A stretch of DNA of 64,000 nucleotides from Lacihabitans sp. LS3-19. GTDB taxonomy: Bacteria; Bacteroidota; Bacteroidia; Cytophagales; Spirosomataceae. The stretch covers positions 1-64,000 of the forward strand of contig NZ_RJUA01000011.1 in NCBI RefSeq assembly GCF_024343575.1, written 5' to 3'. Positions 55,741-64,000 of the stretch are shown one piece after another (within the stretch, counting starts at the first letter, position 1; the number at the start of each line of letters is the position of its first letter). The notes beneath the pieces were generated by a model. That model did not search any database. It was not told the DNA's origin and worked only from the letters and a program-made list of their open reading frames with translations. The position numbers and the translations under genes were made by a program.

Positions 55741-57606
55741 TTAAATTGACAATGAAAATACAAATTCAGAGCCTTTATTAATTTCGGAAGTAAACCAAAC
55801 CTCCCCGCCTAATTCCTCAGAAATACGCTTTACGATGCTCAAGCCAAGACCTGTTGAGCTTTCATCAGAAGTAGGTGAAGCACTGGTTCGGCCGTATTTG
55901 GAAAATATTTTATGCTGTTCTTCTTTTGGAATTCCGACTCCATAATCCTTGATTTGAAATAGAATCTGTTTTTCTTTTTTGGAAATACTGAAATCTACTT
56001 CAGAATCTGGATGTGAAAATTTCAAAGCATTAGAAAGCAGGTTTTCCAAAGCCCTTCTTAAAAGACTTTGGTCTGTCAAATGAGAAATTTCTTTCTGAGT
56101 AGAATCAAACTTTATTTCAATATTTTTACCTGACGCTGCAGGAGCAAAATCAGCTATCAATTCTTGCGAAAGTTCGACAAGGTTTATTTCTTTTAAATCC
56201 AGCTGATGGGTATTGATTTCCATTTTTTCAACATCCAAAATATTGCCCACCATTTCTTCCCCCATCAATGCAGACTTCCTAATCATTGCCAAAGATTCCT
56301 TTGCTTTTTCTTTGGATTTTTCCAGATTTGCCTCCAAGGTTTCGGCCCACATCAAAATGGTATTAAAAGGGCTTCGCAAATCATGGGAAACGATACTTAT
56401 CAACGAGTTCTTTTCTTCGTTTAGCTCTGTGAGTTTATCTTTTTGCAGCGTAATCAAATCATTCTGATGTGCCAGTTGCTGATTTTTTTTTCTGTTTTTT
56501 TGTAATGCAAAAGCAATAATACCAGCTAACAGTAACAACATTGAAATTCCAACAATCAAAAAGCCCTGTTGCGTTTTTTTTGTGGTCAATTCGGCGTTAA
56601 GCAATTTATTGATTCTCTCCTTTTCTTCGGCATTAAAGGTCTCCCGGAGTTCGCTTATTTTTTCGTTGGTCTGTTGGTTCAATATTTTTTCGGCAACTTC
56701 CTTAGCGGCTTGTTGCATTTCCAGTGCTTTTTTAAAGTTTCCGGTTTTTTCATAAAAAGCCGCTTGAGCCTCATAGATTTCATTTCTAAAAGGGTCATTG
56801 TCGAGTTCATTAGCTAATTGATTCGCTCGATTGTAGTATTCCTCAGCTTCTTTAGTTTTCCCTTGCTTACTTTTCAGCGATGCATAGTTGAGGTAATTGT
56901 GCCACAAATCTCCCTTTTTATCTAATTTCTTACACAAAACTATATTTTCCACAATCATTTTTTCAGCTTCAGCCAATTTGTTTTCTTCCATCAGAAATAC
57001 AGATAAGTTGGTTTTTAGATTGAGTAAACCTACAGTGTCTTTTACTTCCTCTTTTAGTTTCATAGACTGCTGATACATCAGCAAGGCACTGTCTTTTAGT
57101 CCCAGTTTTCGATATGTCAAACCGAGATTATTGTAAAAAGTAGAAAGCCGTCTGGGTTGTTCTTTTCGGAATTTAGCATTGTTTGTGGCCAACTGAAATG
57201 TCTTTTTGGCATCTTCATGCCTACCCATAAAAGAATATAATCCACCGAGATCGCCATAGGCCATTATTTCTTCATCTACAAAACCTTCCATTTTTGCCAC
57301 TTTCAAAAACATCAGAAATTGAGCAATAGCTTTATCGTATTGGCCTTTGTAATCATAAGCCCAACCTTTAAATCTATATCCATAAATAAATCCTTTTTTA
57401 TAGCCTATTTCTTTGCCTTTTTTTTCTATCAAATCACCCATAAGAATCAAAGAATCGGCTTTTGATTCATCGGCTCCCAAATATTGTGTGGTGATGATTA
57501 GGCTATCTATGTAGGCTTTGTTTACAGTTTGGGCTTGTAGTTTGAACGAAAATATTAACAGAAATAAAAAACTGTAATTTAAAGTCTCAGGGAAAGATTT
57601 GTTCAT
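55741..57606 (-). CDS. TPR-containing sensor histidine kinase
   Basis: 621 residues from MNKSFPETLNYSFLFLLIFSFKLQAQ (an in-frame ATG four codons upstream is also possible). The periplasmic part (about 40-330) is a row of TPR repeats (YGDLGGLYSFMGRHEDAKKTFQLA, YNNLGLTYRKLGLKDSALLMYQQ, EEYYNRANQLANELD). A single membrane helix follows (QGFLIVGISMLLLLAGIIAFAL, about 345-366), a coiled coil, the HisKA motif SIVSHDLRSPFNT with His about 408, and the ATPase domain: LENLLSNALKFS, IKDYGVGIPKEEQHKIFSKYGR, STGLGLSIVKRISEELGG. No partner regulator is adjacent; the NarL-type regulator 3 kb away on the same strand is a candidate only. Signal unknown. Confidence 0.94.
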   Translation of the reverse strand: MNKSFPETLNYSFLFLLIFSFKLQAQTVNKAYIDSLIITTQYLGADESKADSLILMGDLIEKKGKEIGYKKGFIYGYRFKGWAYDYKGQYDKAIAQFLMFLKVAKMEGFVDEEIMAYGDLGGLYSFMGRHEDAKKTFQLATNNAKFRKEQPRRLSTFYNNLGLTYRKLGLKDSALLMYQQSMKLKEEVKDTVGLLNLKTNLSVFLMEENKLAEAEKMIVENIVLCKKLDKKGDLWHNYLNYASLKSKQGKTKEAEEYYNRANQLANELDNDPFRNEIYEAQAAFYEKTGNFKKALEMQQAAKEVAEKILNQQTNEKISELRETFNAEEKERINKLLNAELTTKKTQQGFLIVGISMLLLLAGIIAFALQKNRKKNQQLAHQNDLITLQKDKLTELNEEKNSLISIVSHDLRSPFNTILMWAETLEANLEKSKEKAKESLAMIRKSALMGEEMVGNILDVEKMEINTHQLDLKEINLVELSQELIADFAPAASGKNIEIKFDSTQKEISHLTDQSLLRRALENLLSNALKFSHPDSEVDFSISKKEKQILFQIKDYGVGIPKEEQHKIFSKYGRTSASPTSDESSTGLGLSIVKRISEELGGEVWFTSEINKGSEFVFSLSI

Positions 57607-57737
57607 TATTAATCTCAAAATATTTAAAAAATAAAGACAAGATGGCTTTTATCTTTTAAAACTCCTAAATTATCAATAATGAAAAATTCTCAAAACTGGA
57701 TTTTGTAAACAAAAACATAAAAAGCTATACCTTTTTC

Positions 57738-58577
57738 CTATTTACAATTTGAATAAACTATAGTTTTTTTAAACGCTGTATTGCTAAGTAAATCTATAGA
57801 TGTTCTTTCTTTTAAAAAATTATTCTCATTAAAAGTTCGTGTAAACTTATAGTCCATATAGACTCTAATTTTATCTGTTAAATTTTCCCAATTTTCATCG
57901 TATGAAGTTGACAGTGTACCACTTGTGACCATCCCAATAGTAGATTTAATATTAAGAGGTGAATAAATCATATTAAAATCAAAGGCCTCCGGATTAAAAG
58001 GATGTCCAGTTATTACAATATCAAAACTTTTTTTTGTTTTATCGGTTTCAAAACTTTTAACCTCGTAGAGATAAGTTACTTTTCCTTCAAATCGAATCTC
58101 GATTTTGGTAAGTTGCCCTTGTGGGCCATTGTAAGTATACAAGCCAGTTAAACCAGAAGCCTGGGCAATAACTTTTGTAATTCTTTTTTGACCGTCCATA
58201 CTTATGGTAAATAGTTCTTCTATTTTTCCATTATTAGTTTTAAATTCTACCCTAAGCAAGATTCCATCTGAATCGTAGAAATAATTAATTGAGGCTCCGT
58301 TTCTAGTTGTGGATTTTACCAAATTGCCTTCTGAATTATACAAATAATTGACCGGCCATTCATACAAAACACTGTCTTCACCAAAAAAAGACAGGGTAGC
58401 TTGAATTAATTTTTTACTCTCGTCAAATTTAAAAAGAGCATAAGTATTATCGTAATAATCTATTCTTTGGACTAAACAATCTGCTGTTTCAGAAGGCTTC
58501 GGTTCGACCAAAGTTTCTGCATTATCACAAGCAGAAACCAAAAATAGAAATAAGATTAAAAAGCTTAAGTTTTTCAT
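57738..58577 (-). CDS. Lipoprotein with YD-repeat-like beta strands (DUF4595-like)
   Basis: 279 residues. Lipobox in FLVSACDNAETL. The mature part has several short Y.Y...G.L strands (NYLYNSEGNLVKSTTRNG, NYFYDSDGILLRVEFKTNNG, LYTYNGPQGQLTKIEIRFEGKV) of the kind found in DUF4595 and RHS/YD proteins, ending FKKTIVYSNC. It is a small surface or periplasmic lipoprotein common in Bacteroidetes; no activity can be read from it. It stands alone between the kinase gene and the YadA-like gene on the same strand. Confidence 0.78.
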   Translation of the reverse strand: MKNLSFLILFLFLVSACDNAETLVEPKPSETADCLVQRIDYYDNTYALFKFDESKKLIQATLSFFGEDSVLYEWPVNYLYNSEGNLVKSTTRNGASINYFYDSDGILLRVEFKTNNGKIEELFTISMDGQKRITKVIAQASGLTGLYTYNGPQGQLTKIEIRFEGKVTYLYEVKSFETDKTKKSFDIVITGHPFNPEAFDFNMIYSPLNIKSTIGMVTSGTLSTSYDENWENLTDKIRVYMDYKFTRTFNENNFLKERTSIDLLSNTAFKKTIVYSNCK

Positions 58578-58701
58578 TTTTTTCCATGGTAAAATTTTAG
58601 AAAATATATTTTCAAAAACAAGTCAAACTATTGAATATAAATAATTTACAAAACAAAACAGAACCCAAACTTTAATTTTAAAGTTTAGCAAAAACAAAAA
58701 A

Positions 58702-60432
58702 CTATTCTTTATAAGTGATCAAAATTTTAACTGGGTTTTTGTTTTGTAGATCACTCCCAAGGTTGTAAAGCGTGATATTGGTATTCCCGTTTTTAAATGC
58801 GTATTGTTGATTGACAAACTGATTGTTTGGCGGAATATCTTCCAAGCCATTATTGGAAGTAACAAAAACAGAAACGCTGAGTATTTTGGCTCTATTAAGT
58901 CCATGAGTGAAACTTACCTGGTTTAAGCCAATGGGCGTTAAATCTTCAATTGTTTTAAGTTTAATTTTAGGCGAAAGCTCTCCCATTTCGGTAAAACCCT
59001 GCGTATCCAGATTTTTTTCTAATTTTAAATTACCAGTACTTTGGAGTGTCATACCGAGATTTGAAAAAGTAGTGAAATAAAGGTTTTGCTCTGCCTTTGT
59101 CCCTATCAGTAGCTTCTCGGTAGATTCTATCACCGAAAGGTTAGCCATAGTTTGTCCTCCAATACTACCTGCGGCAGTATTTGAACCTTTAAAAATGTTT
59201 AACTCCGTTACATTATCTTCTGTATTAAGTGACAATTTAGCATACTGACCTCCAGAATTTTGAATTCGAGCCGTGGTTTCAGGTTTCTCATCTTTTACCA
59301 TAAAAGTGCCGTTTACTTTTACACTATCATTCAAAAAATCCCCCCATATTAGTGGATGTAGAGCATCCGAATTTTCTATGTACAGTTTATCGCTAGTGAG
59401 ATTATAATAGCCCGCTTTGTTTCCCAGATATATATTTCCACTGCCGTTCGCGTTTGACCTGCCAGCTTCAAATCCAAGAGCGGTGTTGTTATTACCTTGA
59501 GAATTATTTAATAAAGCATTGGCACCTACTGCAATATTTCTGCTACCACTTTGGTTTATAAACATAGCCTGATCTCCTACTGCAGTATTGGATTTTCCAG
59601 TATTCAAGTTTATTGTTGGACTGCCGTAAAGTGCTAAATATCCTATTGCGGTATTAAGTGTTTCTAATCCATTAGAACTACTATCTGCATTATACATTGC
59701 ACCTATACCTATTGCTGTTGATCGGGAATTCCCAATGTTCCAATTAAGCGTATTTGAACCAATTGCAATATTATAATTGCCACTCTTGTTATTACGAAGC
59801 GAATTATTACCAAAAGCCATGTTGCTGTTACCAGTTTCATTTTTAAATAATGCAAAACTTCCGTTAGCTATATTATAAGAGCCAGAACTATTATTAAATA
59901 GTGAGAGACTTCCAATAGCTGTATTATGAATACCAGTATTATTTTCTTCAGTTTGACTACCAGATAAGGCACTAAATCCTATTGCAGTATTATAGGTAAT
60001 TCCCCCTAATGTTTGGTTATTTGCTTTTCCCATAGCGTTATTTCCAATAGCCACTGAACCTGACTTTCCGACATTGGTGCTAAGAGCAAAACTACCAATA
60101 GCTATATTATTTGAACCTGTGGTATTATCATGCAATGCCCAGTAACCTAAAGCATTGTTAGATTGACCAGTTGTGTTCAATTCTAAAGCACTTTGCCCTA
60201 TGGCAGTATTATATCTTGAATTAGGTCCACCTGAAGGAGCCAATATGGATTTCAAAGCATTTGGGCCTAATGCTACGTTGCTTGGGTCATTCACGCCTCC
60301 CGACTTCTTAGAAATGAGCCCATCAGGTAAAATAGTTACGGAGCCATCTTCTGGCGTTCCTGATAAAGTCTGAATCTGTGCATTACAAACTATAGATGCT
60401 AGCAAAAATAAAATGATATAATATCTTTTCAT
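58702..60432 (-). CDS. Secreted YadA-head-like repeat protein with ITYKE C-terminus
   Basis: 576 residues from MKRYYIILFLLASIVCNAQ; an ATG eleven codons upstream is in frame but less fitting. After VTILPDGLISKKSGG come about a dozen repeats of the YadA/Hep_Hag head type (YNTAIGQSALELNTTGQSN, NNAIGSFALSTN, YNIANGSFALFKN, NIAVGANALLNNSQGN, NTALGFEAGRSNANG), which in trimeric adhesins form a beta-roll. The C-terminal region matches the family at 38332 and 48473: GFTEMGELSPKIKLKTIEDL and a final VKILITYKE. Possibly a trimeric surface adhesin, though the usual translocator domain is missing. An 8-bp inverted repeat, AGGTATTT / AAATACCT (60491-60523), lies between it and the upstream regulator gene. 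Confidence 0.85.
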   Translation of the reverse strand: MKRYYIILFLLASIVCNAQIQTLSGTPEDGSVTILPDGLISKKSGGVNDPSNVALGPNALKSILAPSGGPNSRYNTAIGQSALELNTTGQSNNALGYWALHDNTTGSNNIAIGSFALSTNVGKSGSVAIGNNAMGKANNQTLGGITYNTAIGFSALSGSQTEENNTGIHNTAIGSLSLFNNSSGSYNIANGSFALFKNETGNSNMAFGNNSLRNNKSGNYNIAIGSNTLNWNIGNSRSTAIGIGAMYNADSSSNGLETLNTAIGYLALYGSPTINLNTGKSNTAVGDQAMFINQSGSRNIAVGANALLNNSQGNNNTALGFEAGRSNANGSGNIYLGNKAGYYNLTSDKLYIENSDALHPLIWGDFLNDSVKVNGTFMVKDEKPETTARIQNSGGQYAKLSLNTEDNVTELNIFKGSNTAAGSIGGQTMANLSVIESTEKLLIGTKAEQNLYFTTFSNLGMTLQSTGNLKLEKNLDTQGFTEMGELSPKIKLKTIEDLTPIGLNQVSFTHGLNRAKILSVSVFVTSNNGLEDIPPNNQFVNQQYAFKNGNTNITLYNLGSDLQNKNPVKILITYKE

Positions 60433-60536
60433 GACAATTGTTTTTCTTACAAAAGTCATTAGCATTTTTTTATCACACCATACTGTAATCAGGTATTTTT
60501 TATTATTTCATAAATAAATACCTAACAACAAAAGCT

Positions 60537-61175
60537 CTAAATCAAATTATTGCTAATAGCGATTTTTATTAATCCAACTATATTATCCACACCCAATTTT
60601 ATCATAATATTTTGGCGATGAGAGTCTATGGTGCTTACACTTACAAAAAGTCGTTCGGCTATTTGAGCAGATGACAACTCTTGAGCTACCAATTTTAACA
60701 CTTCTACTTCCCTTGAGCTTAAAACAGAAATTGCCTTATTTTCTGGCAAAGTCACGGTATTTATTTGGTCTTTTTGACTATACCTGTCTCCGTAAAAGGT
60801 TTTACCGTTTGCCACCGTTTTAATTGCTTCCACGAGAATTTCGATAGGACTGTCTTTTAGTATATAACCTTCAAATCCATATTCCGAGAGTTTGTTAAAA
60901 TATCGATTTCCTCTTACAAGAGTTAAATACAAAACCTTAAGCTTTGGTTGAATTACCCTTATCTCTCGTAATAATTTTTCAGGAGAAATATCTGGCAATT
61001 GGAGATCGAGTAATAAAACATCAACATTTTCTAAAGGTAACGAATTCAAAAGATGTCTACCTCCAAAAAAGGTTTCCAATATCTCGAAATTCGCCTGTTC
61101 TAATAAAATACTTTCAAGACCTTTTAAAAAAATCTCGTGGTCGTCAACAATTACAATTTTTATTTTTTCACTCAC
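60537..61175 (-). CDS. NarL/FixJ-family response regulator
   Basis: 212 residues. Receiver: IVDDHEIFLKGL (Asp11, Asp12), phospho-acceptor Asp57 in LLLDLQLPD, Lys in YILKDSP. A short linker leads to a LuxR-type HTH: LSSREVEVLKLVAQELSSAQIAERLFVSVSTIDSHRQNIMIKLGV. No kinase gene is adjacent. It lies just upstream of, and in line with, the YadA-like secreted-protein gene, and is divergent from a sulfatase gene with 346 bases between. It could control either; this is inference. Confidence 0.95.
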   Translation of the reverse strand: MSEKIKIVIVDDHEIFLKGLESILLEQANFEILETFFGGRHLLNSLPLENVDVLLLDLQLPDISPEKLLREIRVIQPKLKVLYLTLVRGNRYFNKLSEYGFEGYILKDSPIEILVEAIKTVANGKTFYGDRYSQKDQINTVTLPENKAISVLSSREVEVLKLVAQELSSAQIAERLFVSVSTIDSHRQNIMIKLGVDNIVGLIKIAISNNLI

Positions 61176-61286
61176 TTATAAACTGATAAATTGAATTGAA
61201 TTGAATTATTTTTTTTCAATTTTAAATCTACAAAAAATATTGTCCCCCGAAGCTATAAATCTCCAAAACAGGTTATCAAATTCAGA

Positions 61287-61315
61287 ATTAGTTTTTTATT
61301 TTATAAAAAACTAAT
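61287..61315. repeat. Perfect 13-bp inverted repeat in the divergent regulator-sulfatase gap
   Basis: ATTAGTTTTTTAT / ATAAAAAACTAAT with only three bases between. It is the only notable structure in the 346-base gap 61176-61521, whose remainder is plain AT-rich sequence. It is about 110 bases upstream of the regulator start and 207 bases upstream of the sulfatase start. It could be an operator, or a terminator for stray transcription. Confidence 0.6.
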
Positions 61316-61521
61316 GGATGAGTTTACAGTCAATTTTCAATAAATATAGTTGGATTCTAATAATTTTACTTATTTCAACAAAGTCTCGACTAAAAAATAT
61401 TTCTATTAAAATACACATCAAAATAACCTCTAAACCTGTAATACAAATTCTAAACTAGGCCCTTATTTTGAAACTTTTTAAATAAAAATACATAAATTGA
61501 AAAATATTCAACCTTAAAAAA

Positions 61522-63126
61522 ATGAAAAACAAGATTCTTATCTCTATTTTTTGCTCCCTTATTATTTTGCAAGTTTTTGCTCAACACAAAAAGCCCAACA
61601 TAATTTGGATAACTACCGAAGATATGTCATACCATATAGGTGCTTTTGGTTGCAAAGAAGTTAAAACGCCAAACCTAGACCAATTGACTTTAGAAGGAGT
61701 AAAATACACCAATTGTTTTTCGACAGCCGGCGTTTGTGCACCCAGCAGGGCGGCATTGATAAGTGGAAAATATCAGACCTCATTTGGAGCTCACAATATG
61801 CGTACCAACATGAACAGCAAAGAATACGAACAAAAAACTGGGCTTCCCTCCTACGGCGTAGTGCTACCAGTTGGATTAAAACCTTACCCTTTGATACTAA
61901 GAGAAAATGGATATTATACTACCAATAACTCCAAAGAAGATTACCAGTTTGCAACACCAGAAGCGATGTGGGACGAAAGCTCAAAAAATGCAACATGGCG
62001 TAATAGAAAAGACAAAAACCAACCTTTCTTTTCGATCATAAATTTTATTACAACCCACGAGTCGCAAGTATTTATGCGTGACAAAGAGCCTTTGCTTGTT
62101 GACCCCAAACATGTAGAAATTCCATCATATTTACCTGATAATGAAATAGTAAGAAAAGACTTCGCAAGATTCATGACCAATGTGCAGCTTATGGATGCAC
62201 AAGTTGGAGAAATCATTAAACAATTAAAAGAAGATGGTTTATATGATGAAACCTATATTTTCTTTTACCCAGACCACGGCGATGGTTTGCCTTTTTGCAA
62301 AAGAGAAATCCTGCATCGTGGACTCAAAGTCCCTCTGATAGTGAAATTCCCCAAAAGTGAAAATGCTGGAACCACCGACAACCAATTGGTAAGTTTTGTA
62401 GACATGGCTCCTACCCTATTTTCTTTGGCTAATATTCCAATCCCAAAGTTTGTAGAAGGACAGGCCTTTATAGGAAACCAGAAACCTAAAACCGAGAGAA
62501 AATACATATATGCAGCTAGAGACAGAATGGACGCCGAATATGACAGAGTGCGTGCATTAAGCGATGGAAAGTTTGAGTATCTCAAAAACTATCAGCCAGA
62601 AAAACCATACTATCAAGACATAACTTACAGACTGCAACAAAAAAGCATGCTGGAGATATTACGTTTGCGTGATGCAGGAAAGCTAAACGAGCATCAAATG
62701 CAGTGGTTTCGACCAACAAAACCAATAGAGGAACTATATGATACCGAAAATGACCCGAACCAGTTTGTAAACTTAGCAGAAAACCCGGCCTACAAAGACA
62801 AACTTTTTGAACTTAGAAATAAGCACGAACTATGGATAAAAAAATATGGAGATATGGGTGCCATACCTGAAAAAGAAATGCTAACCAAAATGTGGAATGG
62901 TCAAAACACTCCACCCAGCACAGAAAACCCTAAAGTTTCACTTAAAAAAAATAAGATTAGCATAAGTTGTCCAACACCAGGAGCATTGATAGCTTATCGA
63001 TCCAAAGGTCAAAATACTTGGCTTCCATATATCGGGAAAATTGACCTAAATAATGGAGAGCAAATTGAAATAATTGCCAGAAGAATTGGCTATAAACCTA
63101 GCGAAATCATTATTGCAAGAAATTAA
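61522..63126 (+). CDS. Secreted sulfatase (family S1, heparan-sulfatase-like)
   Basis: 534 residues with a signal peptide (ILISIFCSLIILQVFAQ). Metal ligands in IIWITTEDMSYHIGAFGC (Glu33, Asp34). The formylglycine signature is VCAPSRAALISGKYQTSFGAHN with Cys72. Other motifs: FFSIINFITTHESQVF, YIFFYPDHGDGLPFCKREILHRGLKVPLIVKFP and FVDMAPTLFSLANIP. The TED variant and GAHNMRT segment recall the N-sulfoglucosamine sulfohydrolase-like subfamily (S1_8), which acts on sulfated glycans or sulfated mucin-type sugars; that is family knowledge, not proof. It differs clearly from the sulfatase at 41064. A C-terminal ~80-residue beta segment ends the protein. Confidence 0.94.
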   Translation: MKNKILISIFCSLIILQVFAQHKKPNIIWITTEDMSYHIGAFGCKEVKTPNLDQLTLEGVKYTNCFSTAGVCAPSRAALISGKYQTSFGAHNMRTNMNSKEYEQKTGLPSYGVVLPVGLKPYPLILRENGYYTTNNSKEDYQFATPEAMWDESSKNATWRNRKDKNQPFFSIINFITTHESQVFMRDKEPLLVDPKHVEIPSYLPDNEIVRKDFARFMTNVQLMDAQVGEIIKQLKEDGLYDETYIFFYPDHGDGLPFCKREILHRGLKVPLIVKFPKSENAGTTDNQLVSFVDMAPTLFSLANIPIPKFVEGQAFIGNQKPKTERKYIYAARDRMDAEYDRVRALSDGKFEYLKNYQPEKPYYQDITYRLQQKSMLEILRLRDAGKLNEHQMQWFRPTKPIEELYDTENDPNQFVNLAENPAYKDKLFELRNKHELWIKKYGDMGAIPEKEMLTKMWNGQNTPPSTENPKVSLKKNKISISCPTPGALIAYRSKGQNTWLPYIGKIDLNNGEQIEIIARRIGYKPSEIIIARN

Positions 63127-63343
63127 ATAATCAAAAACACAATTCGATAATTATTAGAGTTTTACAATTCTCAAAACCTTCTTAAAATAGCTCTTACAAA
63201 AATTTTGTTTAAACTCTATTGCCTTTACTATTGTTTAAAATATAAGATATCCAGCTTTTTTCCAAAAAAAAAATGGGTAGAAATTTAAATAATCCAAAAG
63301 TTTATTTAATCCGTAAATATATTTTAAAACAAAAATAAATACC

Positions 63344-64000
63344 ATGAATAAAGAAGCAATAATAAATAAATTCACCTCTTTAACACTCGAATACGGCCCC
63401 AAAATTATCGTGGCTATTTTCATTTGGATTATAGGAAGTTGGCTTGTAAAACAACTCACCAAAGGTTTTGTGAAAGTCATGGAAACTAGAGACACTGACG
63501 ATTCCCTCAAGCCTTTTTTACGTAGCTTAGTCAGCATTCTCCTTAAGGTTTTATTGGTTTTAAGTATCCTAGGTACGGTTGAAATTGAAATCACTTCTTT
63601 CATCGCAATACTTGGTGCCGCTGGTTTGGCTATTGGTATGGCACTTTCTGGCACTTTACAAAATTTTGCAGGAGGTGTAATCATACTTTTGTTTAAGCCT
63701 TTTAAAGTTGGAGATTTTATTGATGCAAAAGGGCATACTGGTACTGTGAAAGAAATTCAAATCTTCAACACCATCTTAAAAACCCCAGAAAATATAACTG
63801 TAATTATTCCAAATGGAGAACTGTCTAACGCTTCTTTAAAAAATTTCTCCTTAGAAACACAAAGACGAGTTGATTGGAAATTTGGTGTTGGTTACGGAGA
63901 CAATGCAGATCATGCGGAAATGGTTATAAAACAATTGTGTGATGCAGATGACAGAATTTTAACTGAACCAGAGCCTTTTATAGCACTGTCAGAACTTGGA
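63344..64000 (+). CDS. mscS: Small-conductance mechanosensitive channel MscS, 3' end outside window
   Basis: 219 codons visible, open to the end of the window. Start MNKEAIINKFTSLTLEYGPKI, then transmembrane helices (IIVAIFIWIIGSWLV, LLKVLLVLSILGTVEI) and the pore-lining helix ITSFIAILGAAGLAIGMALSGTLQNFAGGVIILLFKPFKVGDFI, with the Gly/Ala pattern of MscS TM3 and the following beta domain (GTVKEIQIFNTILKTPENITVIIPNGELSNASLKNFS). It forms a heptameric inner-membrane channel that releases solutes on osmotic downshift. No relation to the neighbours is apparent. Confidence 0.95.
   Translation, partial: MNKEAIINKFTSLTLEYGPKIIVAIFIWIIGSWLVKQLTKGFVKVMETRDTDDSLKPFLRSLVSILLKVLLVLSILGTVEIEITSFIAILGAAGLAIGMALSGTLQNFAGGVIILLFKPFKVGDFIDAKGHTGTVKEIQIFNTILKTPENITVIIPNGELSNASLKNFSLETQRRVDWKFGVGYGDNADHAEMVIKQLCDADDRILTEPEPFIALSELG

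Noticed and set aside
58702-60432. A tandem DNA repeat array
   Set aside because: The periodicity is at protein level (YadA-head motifs) with strongly diverged DNA, so it is explained by the coding sequence.

Overview
The window is a stretch of AT-rich chromosome from a member of the Bacteroidetes, most likely the Cytophagales (a Leadbetterella/Emticicia/Lacihabitans-like genus; the rank below order is a guess). The evidence is a SusC/SusD pair, Bacteroidetes-type -7 elements (TAnnTTTG), LytS/LytTR sensor-regulator pairs, a triple-tyrosine/LuxR one-component sensor, bacillithiol-linked YtxJ, SdrD-B type surface proteins and the typical Bacteroidetes intergenic palindromes. I saw no rRNA, tRNA, CRISPR array or intact insertion sequence.

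Layout. 1-2.2 kb: end of a large surface protein. 2.4-9.3 kb: a pectin/uronate block: LacI regulator, kduD, kduI and a rare fusion of a CE12 acetylesterase with a GH28 polygalacturonase; a perfect LacI-family operator lies between lacI and kduD. 9.3-13.4 kb: secreted proteins of unknown role, including a small Cys-containing secreted protein directly in front of a TonB-receptor-like outer-membrane barrel. 13.4-25.9 kb: a polysaccharide utilisation locus (sensor/regulator, SusC, SusD, LamG lipoprotein, GH144, GH3), most simply read as a beta-1,2-glucan locus. 26-27.2 kb: two related outer-membrane-like proteins. 27.4-31 kb: SelO with YtxJ (a possible redox module), a MITE-like repeat and a nucleotide pyrophosphatase/phosphodiesterase.

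31-43.7 kb is a patchwork: an 800-base non-coding stretch with a long imperfect inverted repeat, an orphan surface-protein module, a serine hydrolase, a LytS/LytTR pair with a decayed second copy, a secreted protein followed by a stand-alone LytTR DNA-binding protein, another decayed surface-protein gene, and a glycosidase-sulfatase operon.

43.8-55.7 kb is the most striking part: three consecutive transcription units for large secreted or surface proteins, each preceded by the same 32-base box (two TAC-containing half-sites exactly 21 bases apart) at a fixed distance from a -7 promoter element. The spacing is that of LytTR-type binding sites, and the window holds a stand-alone LytTR protein, so I propose a co-regulated surface-protein regulon. 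Two of its genes carry one premature stop shortly after the signal peptide and are otherwise open to the end.

55.7-64 kb: TPR histidine kinase, YD-repeat-like lipoprotein, a YadA-head-like repeat protein, a NarL-type response regulator, a second sulfatase and the start of an MscS channel.
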